From positions 20,120,999 to 20,184,998 of the forward strand of contig NC_058493.1 of NCBI RefSeq assembly GCF_020382885.2: DNA of 64,000 nt, given 5' to 3'. Below are positions 36,819 to 64,000 of the stretch, in pieces. The position numbers and the translations under genes are program-made. Source of the DNA: Scatophagus argus. Its lineage: Eukaryota > Chordata > Actinopteri > Scatophagidae. Every line of letters begins with the position of its first letter. Within the stretch, counting starts at the first letter, position 1. The notes under the pieces are model-generated. The model was not told where the DNA came from. It ran no database searches and worked only from the letters and a program-made list of their open reading frames with translations.

Positions 36819-39296
36819 CCTCTTGCTTATCTTCTCAGGTCTGGACAGGACTAAACTGATAAACCTGGCTTACCTGCTCGGAAGTGACTACACGGAGGGC
36901 ATACCAGGGGTCGGATATGTGACTGGCATGGAGATACTGAATGAGTTCCCTGGGCCAGGCTTGGAGCCGCTCATACAGTTCAGGTGTGTATGAAACACTG
37001 ATTAGAATTTGGTGGTCAAAGGTCACGGTTACTGTTGTCTCACAAAACACATTTTTTGAATTGATACACTAATAATTTCACATCAATGTCTAAAAGGTTA
37101 AAAGAATTAAGTCATGACAATTTTAGGAAAATTGTCCACTTGATGACATGAAATGTTATGTTTATATTGATATTATCAGCCACACAAACATAGAGTCAAT
37201 TATACCAAGCCAAACTGTTTGCACAGACACAAGCACAGTATCTATATGCTCTGGTACTTAGGTGGGGGTGTGCAGTTGCTTTGCAGTCCACCGATAAACA
37301 CAAAGAAGAGAGAAAGAACAAGTTTAGCACAAACTGCTGCTCCTTTATGGAGCCCACACTGTAGACTAGAAAGTCAGACATGTTGTCACGAGTGTGGATG
37401 TTTTGGGGTTTTTTTTACGGTTTCAGAAGAAGACAATACGATTGTAATTTGCAGTATGTGTTGAGAAAGGAGGGAAAATGTCTAAGTTCTAACACAACTA
37501 AACTTATTAAAGCTATGGAACATTGAATCATGTTTCATTACTCACTTAGCCTCTCCTACCTTCAGGTATGCAGCATTTATAGGCTTTGAACTTCTTCTCA
37601 GTATGCAAAAATGTGAAGTTATCCTTTATGATAAATTATGTCCCAAAAGATTTAAACGACTTTAAACAAAATGATGTTCTGAAGGCTCATTACTGTTATT
37701 GTTTCGGTTCTTCCTCACAGTGAATGGTGGAAAGAGGCTAAGGAGAAAAAGCGTCTGGTGGCTGATCCTCGCGACACAAAGGTTAAGAATAAACTGAGGA
37801 ACCTAAAAGTACATCCTGGGTTCCCCAACCCTGCGGTGGCTCAGGCTTACCTGCAACCTGCTGTGGATCAGTCAGACAGCTCTTTCAGCTGGGGACGCCC
37901 ACAACTCGACATGATCAAAGAATATCCTGTGTGTGCGCGCGTGTGTGTGTGTGAGTGTGAGTGCATGTTTATGAATGAACAAAGTTTCCTTAACCAGTTT
38001 TTTACATTCTGTCTGAATCGTTTCGGTTGGAGCAGTCGGAGGACAGAGGAGACTCTTCAGCCTGTGATGAAGCAGCTCAACACTCAGCAGGTAAATAAGA
38101 CTCAGCCTGTGATTCCTCACCTGGGGTACTTTTACAGTCAGTTACCAGGAGGGTATGTGGAAAAGTATTTAACTCGACTAAACTCAGCTCAAATAAACAG
38201 CCAAGATTAAAAGTGATGGATCAACCGTTCTGCAATGTATAACCAGTTGAAATAGCTATGCTGCAAAAACTATGAGCTAAAAGTGAATGAATAGGCAGAA
38301 GCAATTTGCTAAATATTATGGGGAAGCAGTTGAAAATGTAAAAGGATAAATGCTTAAAATAGTTATGCAGAAGTAATGAATTGGCTAAAAGCAATGGATA
38401 AATGGTTTAAAGGTCCAGTCTCTGCCATTATATGTGATAGTCCTATAAATCCAAACTTAAGCAACACAAACATTGATGGTTCAATTGTATGAGAAAGATA
38501 TTGTAACAACATTCACTTTCATATAATAGGGTTTAGAGACTGAAAGGTAACAAAGTTTGGTAACCACTGCTATGAGAAGTTACTGCACTTGGCTGTAATG
38601 CTGTCACATCTTCAGTCCAGTGTCCTGTAAGCATCCCCGTCTCTTATTGTTAGTCACACTCTCTTGACTGTTTCCAGTTCGATTGGATGCATTTGTAAAA
38701 AGTCAGCAACGGAAGGAACGAAATTCCTTTGTGGTCTTACATCATTTATAGCTTTTCCCTCACTATCTTTGCTTTAGACTCAGCTGAGGATTGACTCGTT
38801 CTTCCGCATGGAGCAACAGGAAAAGCAGGCGATCCGCAGCCAGCGACTCCGCCGAGCAGTCACCTGCATGAAGAGAAAGGAGAGAGAAGAAGGGGAGGAG
38901 GAGGGGGACAGTGAGGAGGAAAAGCCATCCCCATCCAAATCTAAGAGAGGGAAGGCAGCGAGCAAGAGTCCAAAGAAAGGTGGTGGAGAGAGGGAAGAAG
39001 GGAGGTCTGCAGGAGGAGGATTTCTGGGGTCAGAGGTCAGTTTTCAACCTCCTCCCACATCTTTGAAGGATGTGAGCAGCACCAGCCAAGAGTCCCTCAC
39101 AGTAGAAGTTCCTCAATCTACTAAGAGTCTACCTCAGAGGGCCAGGAGGAGCAGCAGCAGCTCTGGCGACAGCGATGGTGGCAATGAAGTTGCTATGGTT
39201 ACAGCCCGATCTGTGTTCGAAGGCAGCCGACAAGGCCGCGGTGCGAAGAGAGGGAGAGGAAGCGCAAGAGGAAAGGGACGGGGGGCGAAGCGGTGA
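31635..39296 (+). CDS. ercc5: DNA excision repair endonuclease XPG (ERCC5)
   Basis: Fifteen coding exons: 31635-31722, 31860-32035, 32148-32263, 32472-32573, 32942-33008, 33226-33369, 33452-33662, 34043-35029, 35124-35401, 35522-35641, 36086-36299, 36839-36983, 37721-37921, 38006-38090, 38778-39296. They sum to 1150 residues (human 1186, also 15 exons). The N region starts [15 protein letters not shown] and keeps Asp30 and Asp77. An acidic spacer (mainly exon 8) precedes the I region with Glu779, Glu781, Asp800, Asp802 and Asp851, equal to human E789, E791, D810, D812 and D861 with a constant offset of 10. A helix-hairpin-helix ([12 protein letters not shown]) and a PCNA-binding box (QLRIDSFF, from residue 980) follow, then a basic tail. 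XPG makes the 3' cut in nucleotide excision repair and acts with TFIIH. The intron before exon 14 is AT-AC. Confidence 0.97.
36316..36350. repeat. (TG)n microsatellite next to an ERCC5 donor site
   Basis: About 17 TG units start 16 bases after the exon 11 donor (36300). Confidence 0.9.
36762..36819. repeat. (CT)n then (CA)n microsatellite before an ERCC5 acceptor
   Basis: About 25 CT units followed by CA units end about 20 bases before exon 12 (36839). They may form part of its pyrimidine tract. Confidence 0.9.
37922..38005 (+). other. ercc5: U12-type AT-AC intron of ERCC5
   Basis: The donor reads ATATCCTGTG, matching the U12 AT-AC consensus ATATCCTT at seven of eight positions. A perfect U12 branch sequence TTCCTTAAC lies at 37986-37994, about 12 bases before the terminal AC at 38004-38005. 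Splicing here joins AAA GA to A TTC TGT and gives [11 protein letters not shown], matching the XPG pattern IREFCQRYFGW. The intron is 84 bases long and carries a TG/CG-rich run. Confidence 0.9.
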
Positions 39297-39518
39297 AGAA
39301 AAAACTGAACTTAAGCTATAACATAAGGTGCCTAAGCAATTGTAATATGTAGGATGTAATATGCTCCACACTCTCAAATATCAATATCAAATATATTTTT
39401 GATGTATAATGGACTCATTAACATGAGCGATGAATTGAACATTTTTCTGTATTATAGAATATGTGTTTTGTATTGATGTGAAAATGTTTGTACCTGTTTC
39501 TGAATGATAACGCTTTGC

Positions 39519-39524
39519 ATTAAA
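39519..39524 (+). promoter_or_regulatory. Candidate polyadenylation signal of ERCC5
   Basis: ATTAAA about 220 bases after the ERCC5 stop codon. Confidence 0.35.
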
Positions 39525-40117
39525 ATTTGGAAGTTTTTTTTCAAGTATTTCCACAGTAGATCATTTGTTGTGCTGCATGTCTTCAGCGCTCTTGAATTTC
39601 CTTGAGGTTGTATTTCAGTTGTCATCTCCTTCTGCGTATGCCCCCACACCCCAACCCCACCCCCACTCGTCTTTTACCTCGAACAAACACACACACGGAG
39701 GTATGTGAAAAAATCTGATCTTTCTAAACAAGTAGCCGATGTTTTGGCTTATTCCAAGTTCAGTTTTTACTTTACTTATTTTTTCCCTCTTGACAGCCCA
39801 GCTCCAGTTCGGCAGTGGGACAGAGCAGCTGTTGCTGTCTGTCAGCTGTATTGAATTGGAGAGGGGTTCAAGCACGCCCAGAGTGTGAAATGTGTGGTGG
39901 AGCTGAGGGTCAGGGTAGGGTAGCTGGACAAGAAGTTGGGAAATGCTGTATTTATGTGTGTAACTTAAAACCGTAGAAGGCCAACAGCCTGCCACAGATC
40001 TGGATCCAGACTGACTCAAATCCAAAGGATCATCTGGGACCAGGAACCAAGAACAGTCGACTGCAACAGATTTTCTGCTGTGGGCGATCTTACCCTCATG
40101 CTTGGACTCCTTCAAAC
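39525..40117. other. Short intergenic region between ERCC5 and METTL21E-like
   Basis: It should hold the METTL21E-like promoter and 5' UTR. No exon boundary upstream of the start codon could be fixed. A long minus-strand open frame here has no family features. Confidence 0.4.
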
Positions 40118-44184
<4,067 letters not shown>

Positions 44185-44384
44185 ACTGTTAAACTCTTTG
44201 TAGCTTAATGGAAAAGTTTTATTTATTCTGTTTTTATGGATGCCATTCATATTTTTCTTTTTGCTTTTTTTTTTTTAACACATTTTATCACACAATTTAT
44301 AGTTTTAACAGTCCTCTATCTTCAAAAAAGCTCAACAGTCTGACTTATTCATTGCATTTGCTTTGCATTTAATTTAAGTGAAGT

Positions 44385-44390
44385 AATAAA
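44385..44390 (+). promoter_or_regulatory. Candidate polyadenylation signal of METTL21E-like gene
   Basis: AATAAA about 200 bases after the stop codon. Confidence 0.45.
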
Positions 44391-47071
44391 CTGTAAAATA
44401 ATAAATAATATACTGTCAACTCAAAATATGTCAATATACTGAAGGCTCTTCTTTTAAAAAAAAAAAAATAAATAAAAATGAAAAAACTTGTCGTCTTCTA
44501 TCAGCAGTACGTCTTATCACCCGAGACTCAAGACCGACTGTGTTGTTTTGGTCCAGTCAGCTCACAGCACTGGCGATCTGGACAAACATGGCTATGAATT
44601 TTTCCAGAGGATTTCCGATGACCTTGTGGATTTATTTAGGAGGTCTGTTGCTGTGTGACTTCATTTGGACGATATTATCAGATTTTATGGCTGTTAGAAG
44701 TACCAGTTTCAATGAGGACAGGACAAGAATATATTTATTTTAGTATTGCAGTGGAATGCCTTTTATGCTGGAACTGGTGGCTCTCTGAAGATGAATCCTC
44801 TGGGGATCTTGAATGACTGGAAAGTGGACCTAATAACATTATTAATAGTCAGCAAGAAGCACAGCTGATGTACAACTGAGGCTGGTCAAAGTTTAGGGAC
44901 AATATTCAGAGGATGCACTCTTCAGATTAAAAACAATGGGAGGTTTTCATTATGCTATCTCATACTTCCTCCCTTCCTCTCTCCTCAATCCTGTTCCGCC
45001 ACCTAGAGGATCTGATCTTCCGGTTCCTTAAATGCACCTGAAAGAGGCAGGTAGAGAAGAGGCTTTTAGAGCAGCTGGCAGTGTTGAAACACGGGTGTAT
45101 TGTTCCTCTCCTCTCTTTCTGACAGCCTCAGATGGAGGAGCTAAGACATGAAGAAGACTCAAGGGAAGGGAAGGCTAACAGCTGATGAACCTACAGACAA
45201 TCATTGCCAGCTCCACTCAGCTTCGGGAGACTTATAGCTAATTTTAGCTCACTGTTTAGCAGTCATTTTTCAGCTGAAAAACTACAGTGCCACCACCTGT
45301 TGAGCACCAAACAGCAGATTAACAAACCTGACTACCACTTAGTGAATGTCATGAAGCATTTAGCAGCCAAGAGCCAGACATTTTGGAGGCCAGAAACAGA
45401 GCTAATGACTCCCAGTGAATGATGGGATTTTGTTATAAAACTGTCGGGTGTGAAAATAAGCTAATGTTCCTACAAGTTCTAATTTAAAAGGTGGTATTTC
45501 AATGTTGGGTTCAGAACTTGTTCCCATTTAATTTTTCACACCTTTTACATTACATTAACTCCTGAAAAAAATCATAATTGTTATAATTTTCAAACTTTTA
45601 GACAAGGTTCGTTACCTCTGCTTGATGTACACTTTACGTGTAAACTTGCTGTAATGGTTTCATTACTTTTTATGTTTTATGTCATGTTTGTGTGTTATCT
45701 AGATCAGATTTTTCTCATTTCTCCAGGTGATGTTTCAACAGCAAAACACTTTAAGGAGGTCAAATTAAAGATCACATCTATGTTGGGAAATGTGTTGCAT
45801 GTTTTGGAAACTCCCCAGTTAATTTGATTATCTTTGAAAGAGTAAAGTAGAGTGACATGTTATTAATGTGATCTGTTAAATCTAATGTGTCTTCCAATTC
45901 CTCCCACACTGTCTCTCCTGGTCATTCCTTGCCTTTTTTCCCCCCATATGATGTCTCGTTTGACTGCAGAAACCCAGACGTGGTGAAGAGTTGGACTAAA
46001 GAGGAGCAGGACAGACAAAATACTCAACAGATGAAAACTATGCAGCATTATAGAAATATCCATCAATTTTATCACTCTTTCAACAGTCTCTTGATAACAA
46101 ACGCCATTTCACTGAGAGACAGATGCTGCCTGTCACCACGCTTAAAAACGCTAATCTTTAATCCACACCAAGGCTCCGCGTCAACAGCACAGTTGGGCAA
46201 TGACCTAACCACTGTGCACCCCCATTAATGTATTACTGTGTCAAACCACCCTCAGGGCCTGGATGGATTTCAAGTTTTGGGATGCAAGTGGATTTAGACT
46301 GACGATACTTGAAACTGGAAGGTGATATTTTACGGTGAAACGCTGTTCAAATGCAACCAAGGGAAGCCTAATTAGGGTTTATATTACCGAAGCCCCCTTC
46401 TTTTCTTGGGGAGGAGGGTGATATGTGGGGATGGGGATGCATGCCAACCTGATCCTGTTACCTCCCATCTCTGGTGAAGCAATTGAGGCCATTGCAAAAA
46501 AAAAAAAGCATGCAAGTAAACATGACATGTTCAAATGAGCGCGTCATTTGCAGCCTCTGCATGGTAAGACCTCCTTTCATCTTCAGTTATGGTTATTGTC
46601 TGATTAAAGCGTTCTTCAAAGTCTTTTAAAAGTTTTGGTGAGAGTATACACATTCAGAGGCTCTCTGTAAAGGTGCTTCCTCCCAGCCAAACAACAACCA
46701 GACTTAACCTCTGTGTGTCTCTGTAACGAGACCACAAAAAATAAAATCAATGCATTACCAGTATGACATGTAATATGTGGACTGATTTGAGCACACAGTG
46801 AAAATCATAAAGCTATTTTGATCACTGCACCTGGAAATCCTTCAACACAGTAAGCGCAAAAGTTAGTTTTAACAGGTTTAGTGTTCTTTCATGTTATATT
46901 TATTCATATTAGATCCAGTATAAGGTTACAGACTGTGCAGGCTTCCAAGACTCACCAGCAGGGAAGTCCATAAGCGACAGTGAATCAGAGATCCCTGGCT
47001 GTTGGCTGTTGACATGATGACATTCTTGTCATTCTCTCACTCATTTTGGCTCTCGCACCAAGTCATCTTGG

Positions 47072-47096
47072 CGTGTGTGTGTGTGTGTGTGTGTGT
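47072..47096. repeat. (GT)n microsatellite
   Basis: About 12 GT units upstream of the METTL21C-like gene. Confidence 0.85.
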
Positions 47097-47164
47097 ATAA
47101 CGTGTGTGTTTCTATCTACGTGAGCTCTGCTCCTGTATCTTGCTTGTGTTTATTTCTCCTGGGC

Positions 47165-47329
47165 ACAGCTCTAAAAATACCCTCATGCCCTTGTGATGAT
47201 GATGGGTGTGTCTAACAGGATGCTGAGTCTCTATAACCTTGCAGTGAGAGGTCTCCAGATGCAGTGCGAATGCTCCTGAGGTCTTTCACTGGAGAATAAA
47301 GAAGCAGCAGGTCGGCCAAGGATCACAGG
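47165..47329 (+). promoter_or_regulatory. Possible muscle-type promoter and 5' untranslated exon of the METTL21C-like gene
   Basis: An A/T box CTAAAAATAC at about 47171-47180 is one base off the MEF2 consensus. It is followed by 'ggtgtgtc' and, about 150 bases on, by a strong donor 'cacag|gtaggg' near 47329. METTL21C is muscle-enriched in mammals, so a MEF2-like box is plausible. This is inference only, as no transcript data are visible. Confidence 0.25.
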
Positions 47330-47647
47330 TAGGGTGTTTGAACATCAAGTTTTCACTGCTTGTGCATGTAGACAGAACTTTAGATAGCATGTTAGCATAT
47401 GAAAATACTCAAAAATAACCCTTAAAAATGTGCTTTCACATGTGTATGCACTAATATGTTATGGTTGCATTGGAGGGGTATGTTCTCCCAGACCTGTTCT
47501 GCCTTATTTTGCCTGTTACTGCTGGACTGCAGTTTGAGTTTATCATAAACATATATAGATATAAAATTTCACAATACATGAATAGAAAATCTTGCATGTA
47601 AGTTTTCCTGTCACCCTTGACAAAAACATGAAAGATACAGAAGAAAG

Positions 47648-51188
<3,541 letters not shown>

Positions 51189-51935
51189 TGAGAGACAGGG
51201 AAGATATGAATGACTCAACGGCCCTACCATGCACACGGGACCGCGGGGCCCCTGACTGTCATTAATGTTACTCTTTTCAGTTTTTCTTTTGAGTGTGTGT
51301 GTTTTTTAAAACAAAATTAACAGCAGTACAGCGTATATTTAAGTGACTGATTTAAAGTAAAGTAAGTAAAGAGATTTAAATCTATTCAACAGAACAATAG
51401 CTCAGCTTAAGAAAATATAAGATTCATCACAAATTTCCGTTGATTTCCTGTAATATTTTGTATAAACTATGTAAAATGTCAGTTTGGAACGACAGCAGCA
51501 GGAAGGTGCACTGAGGGCTTTACCCAGCACCTCTCCAGCTCCAGCATGAAGAAAATACTGAATGTCAGGTGCAGCGCGCTTCTTCTCCTCTGGCCGAGTT
51601 CACGTACATCAAGATGATGATGTTTTTGTTTTTTTGTTGTTTTTTTTTTTTTTTACTCCATGTCATCATCAAGTTAAAAAAGTGGTGAATTAGATTTAAT
51701 GTGTTTTATTGTGGCAGTGCAACAACTGGATGACATCATCGCTAATTTTTCAAGAGTAAATAAAATAGTTGCAGTGTGCGCATCAGTTATGAATCGTCCT
51801 GTTTGTGGTGTGTGAGCTGTTTTTTTTTTTTTTTTTAAATGTTTTTATTGTGTAATACATTTTAAAAAACTGCTCATTCCTTCTTCTTGTACTTTACTGT
51901 GCCCAGCAACTTCAAATGTAGAGAGAAATGAAAAG

Positions 51936-51941
51936 AATAAA
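51936..51941 (+). promoter_or_regulatory. Candidate polyadenylation signal of METTL21C-like gene
   Basis: AATAAA about 750 bases after the stop. Another lies at 51759-51764. Confidence 0.35.
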
Positions 51942-52052
51942 ATCTCTCACTCAAGATATTTTTTAAAAACAAAAAGAAAAAAGTGCAATTCACATAAGAC
52001 AACAAAACTGCTGTGTGATGACCAGAGCAGACTTGAATTCTTCCAAATCATT

Positions 52053-52058
52053 TTTATT
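52053..52058 (-). promoter_or_regulatory. Candidate distal polyadenylation signal of TPP2
   Basis: Minus-strand AATAAA facing the convergent METTL21C-like 3' end. Use is not shown. Confidence 0.25.
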
Positions 52059-55000
52059 CAGTGTTCAGTCCTTGTTTGTGACTTAACTCCACGTGACCAC
52101 AAAATAGTGTGACGGTAGCTCAGGTCTTTCCCGCATCATTGAGGAAGAAATGGGTATAAAATAAGACTAATAAGAGCATACAACCTTATGTCATAACATT
52201 CTGTAAAATATTGGCATTTACTAGATTTTATGACTAAAAATATAAACACTCAACATCCAGAGGAAGCATTTTCTCATGCGTTTCCTGACACCAGCAGATG
52301 CGAGAGCGACAGAGGTGTCAGAAATGGACGGTACAGTCCTGTGGTGAAAGTTAAGGCCGTTTTCGGAGAGTCTGTCATTGGCAACACGTACTGTAGACCA
52401 GCTGAGCCCTGAATGTAATGTCTATCTGAACCAAACCACAAACGCTGGGAAAAGAGGAGAATTAGGATGAAAACAGAAGAAAAGGCCAAAAAAACAAAAA
52501 CCAAACCCCACCTGACTGGTAAAACTCAGCGCACTCTGAGGCCGTTTCAGAAAGTGTATACAAGTCACAGCTAAAAACAGAAACACGAGGTGTTCTTAGC
52601 TTTGGGTAAACATGAGTTGTGACCAGTGATTCTCTGTATGTAAGGCAGTCCCAGAAAAGATTATTAACTCAGCTCAAAAGCAGCTCCTTTCACAATCATA
52701 AAACAACAGATGGCTCAAAACAACATCAGAGGAAGAGGACGAGTGCCTCTCAAACTCGGCCATTTGATCGTTTAAGGGCTTCTGTTCAATTAGGTCCATT
52801 TTAACATTTTCAGCCTTCACACATCTATTCTTTGGTTAAACTGATACTGAAGACTGTGAAAGGAAATCACACGTACTGTTTAACAGATCAATAAGCGATA
52901 AAGGTTGACAAATATATAAGATAAAAAGTGAATATGTAGTTTGTATCTTCTGGAAGCAGCTCCTTTGCTCCATCTGTTTCATGACTCAGATGAGATATTT
53001 TAAAAGGACCATACCAGTGTTTTTAAAAGATAAAGCTGTTCAACAAAAAACAGGTATATTTTTTACTGACCATCTACAAATGCATGAAGGCTGTGCAGAT
53101 GCACTTCTGTACAGCCACTCTTTCACATTAATTTATTTCTGTTATGACAAACAAATGGTAGACCCTTCAGAGGGGAACTCTCAAAATCCAGTTGGCAGTC
53201 AAGTTGCAGGGCGTGTAATGTAAACACCATACCTTTCAGGTTGTATAAATCATCACAGTGAACATCAAGTCTGCATTATTTTATCAAAGACTTCAAATCA
53301 ATCTGCAAGCACACTGCACCGACACACAGCTTACAGAAATTTAAAAAAATGCAATGCAATTTATTTATGAACAGTTTAATATTTAAAAATTCAGCTAACA
53401 TGCCTCAACCGGACTGCGTCGGTGTGGTTTGTTCAGATTTGGTAGACAGCGGCAACATATAAGCACAAAACTCTCATCGCGTTTTCGATTTACATATTGA
53501 AATATATCTATAGCTTCGAGCCACTGAGAACCACACGGACAAAAAAAAGCACAAATAGAAATCTCTCCTGTTAGATAAGGAAAAACCAACCTCCAACAAC
53601 CTTCACCAGTAAACTGCGTTCACGTAGGACCCCGTCACTCAGGGCCTTTGATGCAGACTTGATCTTCACTGTGGATTTACACAACTAAAACCAACGGTTC
53701 CCAGGCCTAAAATAATATAATACGCACAATGAAGGGATGTGATGCAAAGTATATGCAATTTGTAGGAAATTAAATGAAACAGAGAAAACTACTGGCATGG
53801 TCCTCTGAAGTAAATAAGATATCTGAAGAAAAAAAACGAACAAACAAACTCATGCTTACCCAAATCTAAATGTCTATAATATCAGTTCTGTTGGGATAAA
53901 ATGTTCATGGACACAAAACAGTCTCACAGTTACATGCAGAGTCATTCACAAACACACACTCATGAAAATAACAACAGTGGATATAGTCAGAATCTTGTTT
54001 GGGATTAAAAAGTCTCTGAAATTGAAACAAACTAAAATCTGCTTCCAAATAAAACTATTTTGTTCCTTACATCCTAGAAGACATGCATATATGCAAAATA
54101 CATCAATTAGAATAATATTTGTATTATATACCTATTGCATTTTGATATTTTTTTATGTTACGTGTGTATGTACATTATTTTATGACACTGTGTACAAAAG
54201 CAACATTTTGAATGCTGCAGAGAAACGTCTAACACTGTGCGAGCATTTTACAACAAAATCCGATCGGAACATCCGACTGCTTCCCACAACTGCATCCTGT
54301 TATGATAGTGAGGTCTGTTATGATGGTCGTCAAATGCGCCGCTCGAGTAACAGCAGCGTGATGTTGGTGGAGGTGAGCAGAAGCCGAGAAAAAGTGGGTT
54401 TGTGGCTTCCATAACTCGTCAAGTCACCGACCGCCCGCATTCAGCGAGCGCTCGGACGCATCACGCTGCTGGTACAAGCTTCAAAACAACATTTGACACC
54501 AAAGGCCGATGGGCGTAATGACCACAAGCAGCCGATTCTGCAGCTTCCTGCGGTCAAAACCTGTGTCCCATCAGAAAAAAAGTAAGGTACATGTATGAAG
54601 GCACCTCAACACCGTTTTGTGTTCTGATACTGTGTACATGAGTCAGAGCTTTAAAAAGACAGACGAGACTAAATGTTGACTTTATCCTGGCCTGGCTGGA
54701 ACAACCAAAAAACAAAGAAAAAAAATAAAGATATTACGCTCAGTACATATTTCCTCCCTTTTTGAATCAGGGAGCAGGCGGACGGCACGCGAGCTCGTAC
54801 GTCCGAACATCGTGCAGCAGCAAGTCCTCCTGTCTTCTCAAAGTATCTTAAAGTCCATCTTAATGTCCAAAGTATCTTAATGTTAGGAGCTCCTCTGTTT
54901 CTTTCTTTTTACTTTTATTTTCTGGAAAATAAGCAGATGGGGTTTTTCTTAAAAGATTTGGGAAGCATCCCTGGAGCTCACACTGGCCCTTCAGCAGTAT

Positions 55001-55377
55001 TTACACAAGAGAATGAGGTTACTTATATGATATGGAGTCCGGAGAGTTGAGGATGGGCGCATGTGAAAGTCTCCAAATATGTGGAGAACACCAAAATAAA
55101 GGACACGATCAGACTAAGAAAGCACTGAGCTACGACATCAACAAGCACTGGCAACAGTTTTGAGTGTTAAACTCAATGTACAACAAGACATTTAAAGATC
55201 AGATGAATTCGCCTTATGACGCATCGAGTGCATCAGACCGTTTACACTCGGCGTTGTCCTTCATTTTGGTGTTCACCAGCATTTCCGTTTAAGAAGCCAG
55301 ATGCATAGACCATGTGACCCTGAGGGACATGATACCCAAGTTGCCGTGTACTGGACTGTGTATGGCCACACTGCTCA

Positions 55378-55378
<1 letters not shown>

Positions 55379-55420
<42 letters not shown>

Positions 55421-55427
55421 GTGTGTT
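55379..55427. repeat. (GT)n microsatellite
   Basis: About 24 GT units with two GC interruptions, in the TPP2 3' UTR. Confidence 0.9.
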
Positions 55428-55442
55428 GGTGCACAACTGTGC

Positions 55443-63941
<8,499 letters not shown>

Positions 63942-64000
63942 TCAACATGTGAAGAAAATGAATAAATTAGAGCTTCACAATGATTAATATTTTTACCATG

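Larger units (their letters stand above)
44185..47647. other. Intergenic region between METTL21E-like and METTL21C-like genes
   Basis: No coding exon is supported in about 3.4 kb. It contains the METTL21E-like 3' end (AATAAA at 44385-44390), a (GT)n run at 47072-47096, and a possible promoter with an untranslated exon of the next gene at about 47165-47329. Confidence 0.45.
51189..55442. other. Convergent 3' regions of METTL21C-like gene and TPP2
   Basis: No coding exon is supported in about 4.2 kb. Plus-strand AATAAA occurs at 51759-51764 and 51936-51941. A minus-strand AATAAA at 52053-52058 would give TPP2 a 3' UTR of about 3.4 kb. A GT run lies at 55379-55427, just past the TPP2 stop. Confidence 0.45.

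Noticed and set aside
37758-38210. 150-codon open frame running straight through the ERCC5 AT-AC intron
   Set aside because: The middle (Cys/Val/Glu run) is encoded by a TG/CG repeat and matches no XPG protein. Removing the AT-AC intron restores the conserved residues.

Overview
The window is nuclear DNA from a ray-finned fish, most likely an acanthomorph (percomorph-like) teleost. The evidence is vertebrate gene content with short introns, many dinucleotide repeats, teleost-style interspersed repeats and a decayed Tc1-like transposon. Genes were found by matching translated exons to remembered vertebrate families and checking splice sites and phase. Every multi-exon model below closes in frame.

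Left part (1-31 kb): a possible last exon of an unidentified gene (32-148); a chemoattractant-type GPCR (4.4-5.8 kb, +); CENPQ (8.5-13.3 kb, -); MRPL16 (14.7-17.6 kb, -); a divergent seven-exon tyrosinase-like gene with all six copper-binding histidines (19.0-21.9 kb, +); TXNL4B (22.8-23.7 kb, -), head to head with single-coding-exon TRMT10C (24.3-25.8 kb, +); and BLZF1/golgin-45 (27.4-30.5 kb, -).

Right part (31-64 kb): ERCC5/XPG (15 coding exons, 31.6-39.3 kb, +), head to head with BLZF1; METTL21E-like (40.1-44.2 kb, +) with a dead Tc1 element in intron 1; a METTL21C-like gene that appears to encode two methyltransferase domains in one reading frame (47.6-51.2 kb, +); and the 3' twenty exons of TPP2 (55.4-64 kb, -, continuing past the window edge). 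The ERCC5-METTL21-TPP2 neighbourhood matches human 13q33.

The genes do not form one pathway. They are housekeeping genes (kinetochore, mitoribosome, mitochondrial RNase P, splicing, Golgi, DNA repair, proteolysis) beside lineage-variable ones (GPCR, tyrosinase-like, METTL21 copies). The most notable points are an AT-AC (U12-type) intron in ERCC5 whose splice is confirmed by protein conservation, the two-domain METTL21C-like gene with a near-identical 318-bp segment in its two terminal domain exons (probable gene conversion), the divergent tyrosinase, and a conserved 13-codon cassette exon in TPP2. I saw no CRISPR array, rRNA, tRNA, retrovirus-like or capsid-bearing element.
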